64,000 bases of DNA from Akebia trifoliata (lineage: Eukaryota > Streptophyta > Magnoliopsida > Ranunculales > Lardizabalaceae): positions 21,655,884 through 21,719,883 of the forward strand of contig CM030706.1 in assembly GCA_017979445.1 (NCBI GenBank), written 5' to 3'. Both the position numbers and the translations under genes were made by a program. Positions 44,301 through 51,599 of this stretch are shown piece after piece. Numbering within the stretch: position 1 is the stretch's first letter; every line of letters starts with the position of its first letter. The notes under the pieces were generated by a model, which searched no databases, was not told the DNA's origin, and worked only from the letters and a program-made list of their open reading frames with translations.

Positions 44301-45857
44301 TTCTTCCAAATTACTTGCTTTTCACCTGGGTTTTTACGTGATTTTACAGACAGGCTGACAACTTAATTGAACAACCAAGCGGCCCAAAAACATAAAACAC
44401 CAGTAAAGTGTTTCTGCATTTTTACAAGCTTTTGTGTTGCAAACAAGCAGGGCCCTAGAATCTTTAAGAATAATTGATGAAATGTCAGTACTCTAAAAAT
44501 AAATAGAGTTATTGAATGTAAAAAATAAGGCTTCAATGAACTAATAAATGCCTTGTTAATAAGCTCTGGAGCTCCCACCAATTCATGGCGGTGAGGCTTT
44601 GTTAACCGTCCTATGTATTAAATGGAGTTCCTAACTCTAAAATAAAAACACCCCTTTTGAGCTTTGGAAATGTAGAAAACCAAATATAAAATATTTTAGA
44701 GTCTGAGGATGTCTAAATCACGTAAGGCTGACATATCCTAAAAGGCCCAAAATTGGAAACAAGTGTTATGAGTGTTTGGTATTGGATTATGCATCCGATA
44801 GCAAAGTCTATAGTTTTCTATCTTAGTTAATAATATAATCATAGAATATCCAGAAATAGATTTCTTTGAAGATAAATTTCTATTCAAATCTGAAAAAATA
44901 GTGAAGTTCCCAACCTCTCAAGATACAAAAGACCTCTCAATCTAAGTGATAGAACCTAGGATTGAAAACTAGATGGACTAAAAAAATGAATCTAAAAGAA
45001 GTAAGAGAGCTAGAAAGGCCAAAGATTTTGGCCCCAATTAATATGCATTCACCTCGTCAGAAGGAGATCCTTCTCTTCATATGTGGATTTCAGGGAAGGA
45101 GACAGCAATGATAAGATGGATTCCTAAATAAATAACCAAACTTGAAATTTAGTTGATCTACCCACAAGGAATAACCCTATAGGATGTAAATCGTTTCTAG
45201 AAATAAAAAACTAAAAACTAGTCGTTTTTTAAAAGAAAACTAAGAACTGATGGATCACTAGACAAATATAAAAACAAGACTAGTTGCTAAAGGTTTCAAA
45301 CAATAAAAAATATGATTTCTTTGGCACACACTCTTCTCTCTATGATTGCATCAATTATCTATGACTAAGCTATGCAAAGTTTTGATCCCAGTTCTAAGAC
45401 ATGATGCAAGCTTCTACTCCAGCCAACTCATTTTCTTAAACTCCTATGTTCCCCTCTCCTGATTATATGAGTATTCTTCTTACTAAGTAAATCTCAACAT
45501 AAAATGATTTTATGAGTAATATCAACCTAATGTCTTCCCTTACTAAAGTGTGTGAAACTCCATTCCACCAATAGCTCGTCTACCATTTATCATCATTCTA
45601 GTTACAACAAAATAAAAATCCATTCCATGCATACCCAACAAGAAAAAAATATTTTTCCCTAAAAATGCAACAAAAGCAGCAAATACTAAAACAATCCAAA
45701 GTATGGGGGTGAGTATAGGTATAGCTTACTTAAGAGCAAGTTTTCTGTAAGCAGTCTTAATCTCCTGATCAGAAGCCTCCCTCGATATGTTCAACACCTC
45801 ATAAGGATCTCGACGATTAGCAGCGGGCGCTGAAGGACCTTCCATCTTTGAACTCAT
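17150..45857 (-). CDS. ARG1: ARG1/DNAJ15-like J-domain coiled-coil protein, 11 exons
   Basis: Spliced gene. Exons, minus strand: 45857-45730, 41223-41100, 34805-34723, 34643-34532, 34455-34351, 34211-34161, 18551-18462, 18375-18267, 18177-18029, 17946-17893, 17341-17150. All introns are GT-AG, all phases agree, and the total is 1197 nt (398 residues plus stop). The J domain occupies about residues 15-80 with HPD at 45-47. A conserved middle region follows ([33 protein letters not shown]), then a Glu/Lys/Gln-rich coiled coil at about 280-345. Known ARG1 is a peripheral-membrane J protein acting in root and hypocotyl gravity signalling, and its paralogues are ARL1 and ARL2; this call rests on close agreement across the whole length. 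J proteins stimulate Hsp70 ATPase. Oddities: giant transposon-filled introns and a tail frameshift. The family is usually about 410 residues. Which paralogue this is cannot be settled by eye. Confidence 0.93.
17893..17946 (-). CDS. ARG1: ARG1-like exon 10 (coiled coil)
   Basis: Eighteen codons, [18 protein letters not shown]. Acceptor GTAG, donor GTATGT. Confidence 0.92.
18029..18177 (-). CDS. ARG1: ARG1-like exon 9 (coiled-coil start)
   Basis: Begins (G)[17 protein letters not shown] and runs into the coiled coil, [20 protein letters not shown] then FEVEYRK. Acceptor TTAG, donor GTAGGA, phase 0 at the end. Confidence 0.92.
18267..18375 (-). CDS. ARG1: ARG1-like exon 8
   Basis: Reads [20 protein letters not shown] then [16 protein letters not shown] and the first base of a Gly codon. 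Acceptor GCAG, donor GTCTGT (non-consensus after GT). Confidence 0.92.
18462..18551 (-). CDS. ARG1: ARG1-like exon 7
   Basis: Thirty codons, [20 protein letters not shown] then [10 protein letters not shown]. Acceptor ACAG, donor GTATGA. It lies just past the hAT-type MITE at the end of intron 6. Confidence 0.92.
18598..18719. mobile_element. hAT-type MITE, 122 bp
   Basis: Imperfect inverted arms of about 45 bp (left TATTGCCACACCAAAG, right the inverse of TTTGGAGTGGCAATA). Flanked by a perfect 8-bp duplication TTAATAAA at 18590-18597 and 18720-18727. The 8-bp length fits hAT transposition. It ends about 40 bases from exon 7. Confidence 0.75.
19985..20197. mobile_element. hAT-type MITE, CATATG-rich, 213 bp
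   Basis: Flanked by a perfect 8-bp duplication ACCATGGA at 19977-19984 and 20198-20205. Ends are inverted: left CAATGTTGTTAAAT, right the inverse of ATTTGACAATGCTA. The interior is dense in GCATATG-like palindromes. No coding region; the overlapping short open frames on both strands are by-products. Confidence 0.85.
21451..21661 (+). repeat. Copia 1 5' LTR (211 bp)
   Basis: Begins TGTTTC and ends CGAACA. Pairs with the 3' LTR at 25525-25722. Contains a direct repeat of CCCAATACTTAAGCCCACAC about 70 bp apart. Confidence 0.92.
21662..21673 (+). promoter_or_regulatory. Copia 1 primer-binding site (initiator tRNA-Met)
   Basis: TGGTATCAGAGC directly follows the LTR. It is complementary to the 3' end of plant initiator tRNA-Met, the usual copia primer. 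Confidence 0.92.
22080..23215 (+). pseudogene. Copia 1 gag and protease remnants
   Basis: Gag begins near 22070 with a decayed N-terminal capsid region ([19 protein letters not shown]). A CCHC zinc knuckle at 22796-22837 still has all four ligands ([14 protein letters not shown]). The protease part reads [11 protein letters not shown] (23070 on) where the family has D-S-G, so the catalytic Gly is changed. Many stops precede the open piece at 22958-23215. Confidence 0.8.
23330..24240 (+). pseudogene. Copia 1 integrase remnant
   Basis: The zinc-binding region with CETCQLRKH lies at 23540-23566. The catalytic core follows at 23630-23970, with [18 protein letters not shown] and the [10 protein letters not shown] segment. 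The part downstream at 24070-24230 matches the conserved [12 protein letters not shown]...TFSE region before RT. Stops and shifts interrupt it. Confidence 0.85.
24665..25515 (+). pseudogene. Copia 1 RT (internally deleted) and RNase H remnants
   Basis: The RT fingers start near 24665 and reach the YxETFSLVA block (24850) and GLKQSPRA (25058-25080). The sequence then jumps at about 25095-25110 from DKFSLVV directly to the RNase H segment [12 protein letters not shown]. The palm with the YVDD box is therefore absent. RNase H continues through [12 protein letters not shown] and, in the open piece at 25206-25517, [20 protein letters not shown]. The frame ends just before the polypurine tract. Confidence 0.85.
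25512..25524 (+). promoter_or_regulatory. Copia 1 polypurine tract
   Basis: GCTTGAGAAGGAG directly upstream of the 3' LTR, the plus-strand primer of reverse transcription. Confidence 0.85.
25525..25722 (+). repeat. Copia 1 3' LTR (198 bp)
   Basis: Begins TGTTACGAG, ends TTCTAACA. Differs from the 5' LTR by several substitutions and short gaps, so the insertion is not recent. Followed by target duplication ATTTG. Confidence 0.92.
26286..26780. other. Intron 6 spacer, no feature seen
   Basis: No recognisable element or coding region between the LINE tail and the 143-bp tandem repeat. Confidence 0.45.
26781..27067. repeat. Two-copy tandem repeat, 143-bp unit
   Basis: Units start at 26781 and 26924 with AAATATCTCCA(G/A)CCAAA and share TTTTATCCCTCACTTGGTGTGT and the rest of the unit at roughly 85-90 % by eye. 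No coding content. Confidence 0.85.
27270..27372 (-). mobile_element. Possible tRNA-derived SINE head
   Basis: On the minus strand a B box GAGTTCGAGTCTCCC lies about 45 bases after an A-box-like GATTGATGGAGCAGTG. No tail or target duplication was confirmed. Confidence 0.4.
27532..28430. repeat. Tandem duplication, 419- and 480-bp copies
   Basis: Copy 1 is 27532-27950 and copy 2 is 27951-28430. The first 282 bp of copy 1 match copy 2 almost perfectly, with about four differences, mostly homopolymer length. The remaining part has lost about 60 bases in many small gaps. No coding content. See findings for the possible assembly origin. Confidence 0.9.
28515..28649 (-). repeat. Copia 2 3' LTR (about 135 bp)
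   Basis: On the minus strand it begins TGGAAATAATGTAG. Its end, CAATTCTTCT, is set by where the two copies stop matching. Very short LTR. Pairs with 33862-34000. Confidence 0.85.
28650..28665 (-). promoter_or_regulatory. Copia 2 polypurine tract
   Basis: CTTGAGGGGGGAGTAT on the minus strand immediately before the 3' LTR. Confidence 0.85.
28734..29300 (-). pseudogene. Copia 2 RNase H remnant
   Basis: Two overlapping frames (29035-29283 and 28734-29162) together cover the RT-RNase H connection ([34 protein letters not shown]) and RNase H ([29 protein letters not shown]). A one-base shift in the overlap breaks the reading. Confidence 0.85.
29400..30160 (-). pseudogene. Copia 2 reverse transcriptase remnant
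   Basis: The piece at 29729-29986 has the [20 protein letters not shown] block. The piece at 29439-29627 has [14 protein letters not shown], where Asn replaces the first aspartate of the YVDD catalytic box, and LKYFLGIEV. Upstream RT fingers near 30000-30160 are broken by stops. Confidence 0.85.
30400..31560 (-). pseudogene. Copia 2 integrase remnant
   Basis: The conserved post-core segment is seen at 30439-30687 ([20 protein letters not shown] then [19 protein letters not shown]). Core fragments upstream at about 30840-31200 are recognisable but stop-ridden, and frames beyond it are broken. Confidence 0.75.
31600..33000 (-). pseudogene. Copia 2 gag and protease remnants
   Basis: The protease active site reads [11 protein letters not shown] (DSGA codons at 31741-31752) and looks intact. 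Gag lies to the right, 31790-33000, with poor continuity. A Ser/Thr/Gln-rich stretch at 31792-32046 links gag and protease. I could not confirm an intact zinc knuckle. Confidence 0.65.
33020..33480 (-). repeat. About 61-bp tandem repeats in the copia 2 leader
   Basis: Roughly seven degenerate units containing CCTTGCCGCAA, CCCAGCAGTGCCC and TTGTTGCTGTCGCA. The repeat is GC-rich compared with its surroundings and lies between the 5' LTR/primer site and gag. The long Cys/Gly-rich open frames here are repeats of one unit, not a gene. Confidence 0.8.
33851..33861 (-). promoter_or_regulatory. Copia 2 primer-binding site
   Basis: TGGTATCAGAG on the minus strand right next to the 5' LTR, complementary to initiator tRNA-Met. 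Confidence 0.88.
33862..34000 (-). repeat. Copia 2 5' LTR (about 139 bp)
   Basis: Matches 28515-28649 with about ten differences plus small gaps, so not a recent insertion. Right flank (minus-strand upstream) shows a G-run resembling a polypurine tract; see findings. Confidence 0.85.
34161..34211 (-). CDS. ARG1: ARG1-like exon 6
   Basis: Seventeen codons, [17 protein letters not shown]. Acceptor GCAG, donor GTATTA. It is followed by the 15.6-kb intron 6. Confidence 0.9.
34351..34455 (-). CDS. ARG1: ARG1-like exon 5
   Basis: Reads [20 protein letters not shown] then [15 protein letters not shown]. Acceptor GCAG, donor GTATGG, whole codons only. Confidence 0.93.
34532..34643 (-). CDS. ARG1: ARG1-like exon 4
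   Basis: Reads (S)[19 protein letters not shown] then [18 protein letters not shown], very conserved in ARG1. Acceptor CTAG, donor GTGCTT, phase 0 at the end. Confidence 0.93.
34723..34805 (-). CDS. ARG1: ARG1-like exon 3
   Basis: Reads [20 protein letters not shown] then TMFAALF and the start of a Ser codon. This matches the segment after the J domain in ARG1. Acceptor TTAG, donor GTAACA, phase 2 at the end. Confidence 0.92.
35332..35426. repeat. Duplicated (GA)n microsatellite
   Basis: Two units of ATGTGGGAATC(A/G)AGGG-CAGAGAG..., about 51 bp apart, each ending in a GA run. Confidence 0.85.
35985..36205 (+). repeat. Degenerate repeat units, cluster 1
   Basis: About four units of roughly 55-60 bp containing GAGAATGGCATG(A/T)GGTGA and GGTCAAAAT. 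Related units recur at 38590-38760, on the other side of the hAT-like element and TRIM, in the same direction. Confidence 0.6.
36684..37708. mobile_element. hAT-like element with decayed interior
   Basis: The ends are inverted: left TAGTGTAGTCAAGGCGAGCA, right the inverse of GCCTTGAACTACATTG. An 8-bp duplication is not exact. The centre (36930-37240) has a broken open stretch that might be transposase remnant, but I cannot identify it. Confidence 0.4.
37722..38072 (+). mobile_element. TRIM (terminal-repeat retrotransposon in miniature), 351 bp
   Basis: Two direct terminal repeats (37722-37858 and 37940-38072) of about 135 bp start TGTTGAGTGTTGTGT and end CA. The first is followed by a degenerate primer site TGATATCAGAAC. 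The second is preceded by a purine tract GGGTGAGAGGGAG. Near-duplicate flanks ATATA and ATATT fit a 5-bp target duplication. The internal part is only about 81 bp and cannot code. It contains GGGTTCGAGTCTCC, a B-box-like motif. Confidence 0.8.
38590..38760 (+). repeat. Degenerate repeat units, cluster 2
   Basis: Units like those at 35985-36205, e.g. GTACCATGAGGATGGCATGA and CTCTAAGGATAGAATGATG. Confidence 0.55.
40207..40373. repeat. 84-bp tandem duplication
   Basis: Units at 40207 and 40291 begin ACAAGTCGT and share GAAAACTTTTGTATTTCCTC and the rest nearly unchanged. Confidence 0.9.
40755..40769. repeat. C homopolymer (15)
   Basis: Fifteen Cs in an AT-rich intron. A place where length is often misread. 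Confidence 0.9.
41100..41223 (-). CDS. ARG1: ARG1-like exon 2 (HPD motif, end of J domain)
   Basis: Completes the Lys codon and continues [20 protein letters not shown], then [21 protein letters not shown]. It contains the HPD tripeptide needed to stimulate Hsp70. Acceptor ACAG and donor GTGAAT are clear. Residues 43-84. Confidence 0.93.
41322..41628. mobile_element. Mutator-type MITE, 307 bp
   Basis: Inverted ends GGGTATTTTAG / CTAAAATACCC with arms of about 90 bp (GATATTAGGTTTACCCCC and its inverse). Flanked by a perfect 9-bp duplication AAAATAAAA at 41313-41321 and 41629-41637, the Mutator-superfamily length. The AT-rich flank makes a chance match somewhat more likely. Confidence 0.8.
42388..42509 (-). 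mobile_element. tRNA-derived SINE
   Basis: The minus strand has an A-box-like CAGCTCGGTGTGTTGGTAAA, then a B box GGGTTCAAAAGCC about 40 bases on, then an A-rich tail. Flanked by an 11-bp duplication with one difference: ATGTAGAATTT at 42377-42387 and ATGTAGACTTT at 42510-42520. Sense with respect to the host gene. Confidence 0.65.
45730..45857 (-). CDS. ARG1: ARG1-like exon 1 (start, first half of J domain)
   Basis: Encodes residues 1-42 plus two bases of codon 43: [11 protein letters not shown], then [19 protein letters not shown] and [10 protein letters not shown]. The ATG is the only in-frame start before the J domain and matches the family's N-terminus. Donor GTAAGC follows in phase 2. 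Confidence 0.93.
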
Positions 45858-46463
45858 CCTGTCTCCCTATCTTCTCTCTTTCACTTCACATATACCTCCT
45901 CTCAATTCCCTCCATCACCTCAAAATTCAAATCTTTGAAAAACAAGAATCCCCCAAATCTTCAACAAATTATTCGAAATAACAACCACAGACCATCAAAA
46001 ATAAACCAATATAGGATCAAAATTCACCAAACGTACCCACATCGCTATTATTGTTTCAAAATAATAATATTAAAAAATAATAATAAGAAAGAAAGAAAAA
46101 ACCTGGGATTTGAAATAGATCTCAATCGAGTAGGTTAGATTATAGAAAAGTACGGGTTTTTTACAATTTTTCTTTCCAAAATCTGAGGTCCTCCTTTGAG
46201 ATGTGATGCTTGAGGAGAAATGTTTCTTCTTCTTCTTTGTTTCTCCTCTTCTGTGAGAATTCGAAGACGCGTTTATTTGTACTTCTCTCGCTCTGTGCGT
46301 GAAATGGGAAGGGTTTCGAAATCTTTCCGCTTTATGCGACCTTTGAGGAGCTGTCAGATGTCAATGGTTTCGTGTTTATGTGCTTATATTTTTAGAAAAA
46401 TAATCTAATGCAAACTGGAGCTTCTGAATTTTGAATGAGGTTAGATATAAGAATGCCACGTGT
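45858..46463 (-). promoter_or_regulatory. ARG1: Putative 5' UTR and promoter of the ARG1-like gene
   Basis: Upstream of the ATG. A TATAA-containing site (46384-46390, minus) lies about 530 bases upstream. A G-box/ABRE-like ACACGTGG sits at 46456-46463. The segment near the ATG is pyrimidine-rich on the plus strand. No transcript data; an intron in the 5' UTR cannot be excluded. Confidence 0.35.
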
Positions 46464-47262
46464 ATAATTAATTCGACGAGCCTATGGGAATTTTAGACAT
46501 GGTTAATTAATGCATGACCGTTTGAAGTTAGGGTTATTAACGGATCGATTCCTCTTCTTTTCGGTCTCGATTTTGGATATCATAACCTTACAACCAAATA
46601 CCTGATACATGTCTACGGGTATCCATTAAGATGGATAATATATTTTGAATATGAAAAAAATCAGGATGGACTAGTTGCATACCACCCATTACTAATTGCA
46701 CTTCATCACTTAAAAATTTCCCTACCCTCCATTTAATGATTATACTCCAAAAGTAATTTTAAAAAAATATTGCACTCTTTTTTTTTAATTTTTTTTGTTC
46801 TTCCTCAATTATGCCTAAAGAAATTATAATTTGTTCATTAATTTTTGCAATAAATATTTTTTTCATTTCGGAATCATGTTTACAAAGTTACATTCTCTTA
46901 AATACAAAGGTTCAAATTAAATTCTAAACAAAAATTAGAAAATTAATGTCTTAATTAAGTTGGAGCCAAAGAGAACACAAAGAAAATCAATCACAAAATA
47001 CGATCCAAGTAAAGCACGAGCAACAAAACTACAAGTTAAAATAAAGCTTAAATCCTAAAAGTTTAGGTATTGGAATGCGAGCAATCCTTAAAATAAAAGT
47101 TGTAAAAATACAACAAAAAAAATTGATTTTTAAGGTTAGTGTGCAACCAACATCGATCCAAAACTCGTTGTAAAGTAGAATTGTATACATCTCAGGTCTC
47201 TGAATGAATAACTATGTAATCCACGTAGTCTTCTACTTCTTTGTGCATCCTTCCCAGAATAT
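46464..47262. other. Non-genic DNA
   Basis: AT-rich spacer between the ARG1-like promoter and a gypsy element. No feature recognised. Confidence 0.5.
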
Positions 47263-47267
47263 CTTAG

Positions 47268-48829
47268 TGAATGCATCCTCAATCCGCGAGGTGCGCAGAT
47301 CCGCTTTTGATTTTTAAGGTTTGGGAGTCGCCACCTAGTTATTACGGTCTAGGAACCGAACTTTGACTCTAAAAGACAAATAACACTAATTTATGAAAGA
47401 AAATACGGATCCGGGGATCACGTTAAGGGGTTGGAAGGTGTTAGGCACCAACCCCGCCCGACAAACGTCGGTCTCTACTTTTTCCAAATAAAACTACATT
47501 GCTAAAAAGACCTAAATAATAAAAAATAAAAAATATATATTTACCCTTACAAACGCAACGGTTTTTGTTCCCTTAGATTTGGCGAAAGATCCCTTGATTA
47601 ATATTCCTTGCTTTGTCATGTCCCCGGATTCGCTTTAGATCTCCAAAACGAGGTACTTTCTTCTTAGATCTGAATTTTTTGATTTTTTTTATGGATTTCT
47701 GAGTGTTTTTTAAGAGTTTCTAGGTATTTTTTGAGCTAAAGTTGGGGTATGGATGTTAAGTAAGGAGTTAGAACTTCAAAATTAGGGTTTATGGGAGGGT
47801 AGGAAGCTTTTTGACCTACTTATCTTAGGGTTTATTTTTTGATACGAAAATAGGTTGTAGGGACCCTTATTTATAGATTTTTTTAAGTGATTTTTAGATA
47901 GAGTTAGTATTTAATTGTAATTATTTTATATAGAGTTAGTGTTTAATTAAATTATTTTTAAATAGAGTTAGTGTTTAATTAGAATTACATTAGATAGTTT
48001 TATAGTTTAATTAGAATTTTATTAGATAGTTTTAGAGTTTAATTAGGTTTCTTTTAGATAGTTTTAGAGTTTAATTAGAATTCTATTAGGGTTTTGACTT
48101 TGGTCTTATTAGATTTATTAGGGTTTTGACTTAAGTCTTACTTGATTAACTTGACTTTAGGATTTTGACTTAAGTCTTACTTGATTAACTTGAATTTTAA
48201 TTAGGATTTCACTTTATATTAATTAATATTTTTATTATTAATTTCAAAAATTTTAATTATTAAAATTGTAAAATTAATTTTTATCCTCGGAAATGACTTT
48301 TTACATTTTAAATCATTTTTTAATGTTCCAGGATGTTTTGGAATCAATTTTTCATAAGGAATTCAATGGAAATATTGGTTTTTGTCATTTATGAAATTTT
48401 TGTACGAAATAGTCGTGAACTTTATGAGGGGTATTTTTCGTAATTTTATCAAATTTTGTAAAAATTAGCGAAATGATTTATTTGATTTCGATTTATTATT
48501 TTATGTATTTGAAAGGGTTTTCCTAAGTGTAATGTAGGCTCTAGGGATGTTTTGAGGTTAGAGGTATTTTGGTAATTTGATCATTTTTTAGTGATTTTTA
48601 TCGTGAAGCTTCTTTTATTTGAAAAATGATGATTTCTATATTTTTGAGGTTATATTTTCCTAGCGTAGCATGGTTTCTACAGTTTTGTTAGTTTGAGATA
48701 CATCATCCGAATTTCTAAAACATATTAGCAACAAAATACAGTAATGGAATAATCATCTATCATTGGGAACCGTTGCGATTGGGTTGACGAGTTGATTAAT
48801 CAGACGAATGCAAAAATGGGTTGTCTACA
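47268..48829 (-). repeat. Family B 3' LTR (1562 bp)
   Basis: On the minus strand it begins TGTAGACAACCC and ends GGATGCATTCA. It aligns with the solo LTR at 55919-59391 minus its nested insert. Confidence 0.88.
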
Positions 48830-48842
48830 AATGCCCCTATTT
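48830..48842 (-). promoter_or_regulatory. Polypurine tract of family B element
   Basis: AAATAGGGGCATT on the minus strand directly before the 3' LTR. Confidence 0.75.
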
Positions 48843-49267
48843 GGCAGAGGGTTGAAGCAAACTAGATACTAAATCTATTTTGGTAGATAGTGCGATATCC
48901 GAATGCTAAAGCTAGTGACAGTTCATTTTGCAGTTTGATTTAACAATTCGTCGAGGCGTTCGGATCCTTGAGGGTAAAATTCTCCCCGAACAAAAGATTG
49001 TCAGGTCCTCGAGTGAGAGCTCTCACTGACGGTGTCATATCCTTGAATTTTAGAAAATTCTCCCTGACTAAAATGTGCAAGTGTATGCACTTGAAATCCG
49101 AGATAAATCTCAAAGGGTCTGAGCAAAATCCGAGTAAAACTGAGTACAATCAGAGCAAAACATAAAATCTAGGAAAACCTGAGAAAAAATTTGACTTGAA
49201 ATAAAACTTGAAAAAAACTTGAGGTTTGAGAAAAATCTAAGCAAAAGTTGAGAAAAAGTTGAATGTT

Positions 49268-50075
49268 ATACTCTACCTACCCTGGGTGAAAGAGTAATGA
49301 ACTTATTTTTCTAGGAGTCCTACTCTACTTGTTTGGGGTGAAAGAGTAATGAACTTCTTTTTCTAGGAGTCCTACTCTACCTGTTCGGGGTGAAAGAGTA
49401 ATGAACTAATTTTTTTAGGAAGTTCTACTCTACCTACTCGGAGTGAAAGAGTAATAAACTAATTTTTTAGGAGTCTTACTCTACCTGCCTAGGGTGAAAG
49501 AGTAATAAACTAATTTTTTGGGAGTCCTACTCTATTGCCCAGTGTGAAAGAGTAATGAACTAATTTTTTTGAGAAGTTTTACTATACCTACTCGGAGTGA
49601 AAGAGTAATGAACTAATTTTTGGAAGTCCTACTCTACCTGCCCAGGGTGAAAGAGTAATGAACTAATTTTTTTGGGAAGTTCTACTCTACTTACTCAGAG
49701 TAAAAGAGTAATGAACTAATATTCTGGGAGTCCTACTCTACCTACTCAGGGTGAAAGAGTAATGAACTAATTTTTGGGGAGTCCTACTTTACCTACTCAG
49801 GGTGAAAGAGTAATGAACTAATTTTTTGGAGAATCTTACTCTAACTACTCGTGTTGAAAGAGTAATGAACTAATTTTTTGAAGAGTCCTACTCTACCTAC
49901 TTGAGGTAAAAGAGTAATGAACTAATTTTCTGAGAGTCCTACTCTACCTACTCAGGGTGAAAAGTATTGAACTAATTTTCTAAGAATCCTTCTCAGGGTG
50001 AAAGAATAATGAACTAATTTTCTAGGAGTCCTACTCTACCTACTCGGTGAAAGAGTAATGAACTAATTTTTTGAG
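49268..50075 (-). repeat. 51-bp minisatellite, about 16 units, in the gypsy 3' region
   Basis: Units of 49-53 bp contain TGAAAGAGTAATGAACTAA on the plus strand, followed by a short T run and TCCTACTCTACCTACTC. Two related unit types alternate irregularly (AGTCCTACTC and GAAGTTCTACTC). One unit near 49965 is shortened. It lies between the integrase remnant and the polypurine tract. Confidence 0.93.
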
Positions 50076-51599
50076 GGAAACAAACAGGGGATTAACGCCG
50101 CATTTGATTTTTTCTTTTTAAAAAAAATAAAGAGTTGAATTTTATGAAGGTCCAGTCAACATTTTAACTTGCTTTTGAACCTCAAGGGTTTTCAACAAAT
50201 TGTTATCAAGAGGGTAACCTTTTAATTCAGTATTAACCTTATCCTTTGGAGTTGATTAAGTTTCAGAACAAAATGCCCCTAGTTTGACAGAAAACATTGC
50301 ACTAGGAATAATTGAACACAGTTTGAAAACGAATGCCCCTAGTGTAAGGGGGGAAACTGTACTCTTTAAAAAAAGGAAGTGCCCTTATTATGAAAGTTTG
50401 AAATCCTTGATTATCGCAAACGCAATAAAGGTTTATCTTTTAATTTTGACTTTTTATATTGAAGATTTTGAGTTAGGCTCAAAGAAATTGGAACAGAATA
50501 TTTCTTTATGAAATTCATCATAGAATTTGTTCTTTCTCCCCGTCGATTCGCTTAGGGACATAAAACTCTTCAGATCAATCATAGACGAGATATTTGTATC
50601 TATTGAGTCTATATTTGGTTCAAACTGGGTATTGAAACTTGATCATTCAGACTTCTGATGTTTCGGCTCGGATCGCTTTTTCAGCTTCTCAACTCAACGG
50701 AGATTTTCTTTTATTTTTCTTTGTTGCTCTAACTTTTACCTAGATCGTCTTTTCAGGTTTTCAATCTAGCAAATATGCTCTACTTTTGCCTAGATCACCT
50801 TTTTAGATTTTCGATCTAGCGAGCTTACAATTTTTTCTTTTTTCTTTGCTCTGATTGTTGCCAAGGTCATCCTTTCAGATTTTCAACCTTGCGAGCTTGC
50901 CCTAATTTTTGCCTAAGTTGTCATTTTGGGTTTTCAACCTAGTAGGCTTCATTTTGTTTTTCTTCCATTTTGAACTTCTGGAGTTACTGTCTAATCAAGC
51001 TTTGCTATCTTTCTTAACTTTTTCGCACAGTACTTAGGAGGACTTTTATGAGTTAGCTTAGGACTGGGTATAAAAAGAAAGGAATTCTAAGGCTCAAAAA
51101 CTCAAATGCCCCTTGTGTGGTATTTCCTTTTAAATTGTTTTTTTTCCTTGAATTTTCTTCCCCATTTTGGGTGATATTTTTTTTCTTTTGAATTTTTTCT
51201 TTTTAGATTTTTTTCTTTGTCGGAGAATCTATTTTTTTATTTTGATGTGGTCGAGCCTGAAGTAACTTCTCAGGTTGCCTACGTACCCCAGAATTTTGAG
51301 ATCAGACCAAGACGTAGTTCGAAATCTTTCCTCCCCTAGGTTAGGTAATCGGGCTGAGAAATAAAAAGGCATAATTTTTTTTTTAAAAAGGCTGCAAAGG
51401 GCTGAGAAAGGAGATATTGAATTGGGTAGTAGGAAAATTGATTCGACCAAAGATGGCCTCCTTAAATGTAGGACCGCTTGATCTGGTCAATGTTGGTTGA
51501 CTCTGGCAGTTCAATTCTATCATGATATTAAAATCTGACGGTTTTTAGGCAGTATGAATCTCTCCAATTGAATTCAGGCTTCCTCCTATGGTCAAGGAA

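Larger units (their letters stand above)
41224..45729 (-). other. ARG1: ARG1-like intron 1 (4.5 kb)
   Basis: Bounded by donor GTAAGC and acceptor ACAG. It contains a Mutator-type MITE and a SINE. 42521-45729 is otherwise AT-rich without recognised content, apart from a possible weak inverted repeat near 43500-44340. Confidence 0.85.

Noticed and set aside
43490..44340. Possible Mutator-like element with inverted ends in intron 1
   Set aside because: GGAAAAA...CCACAAAA on both sides looks partly inverted, but arms do not align well and no 9-bp duplication was found.
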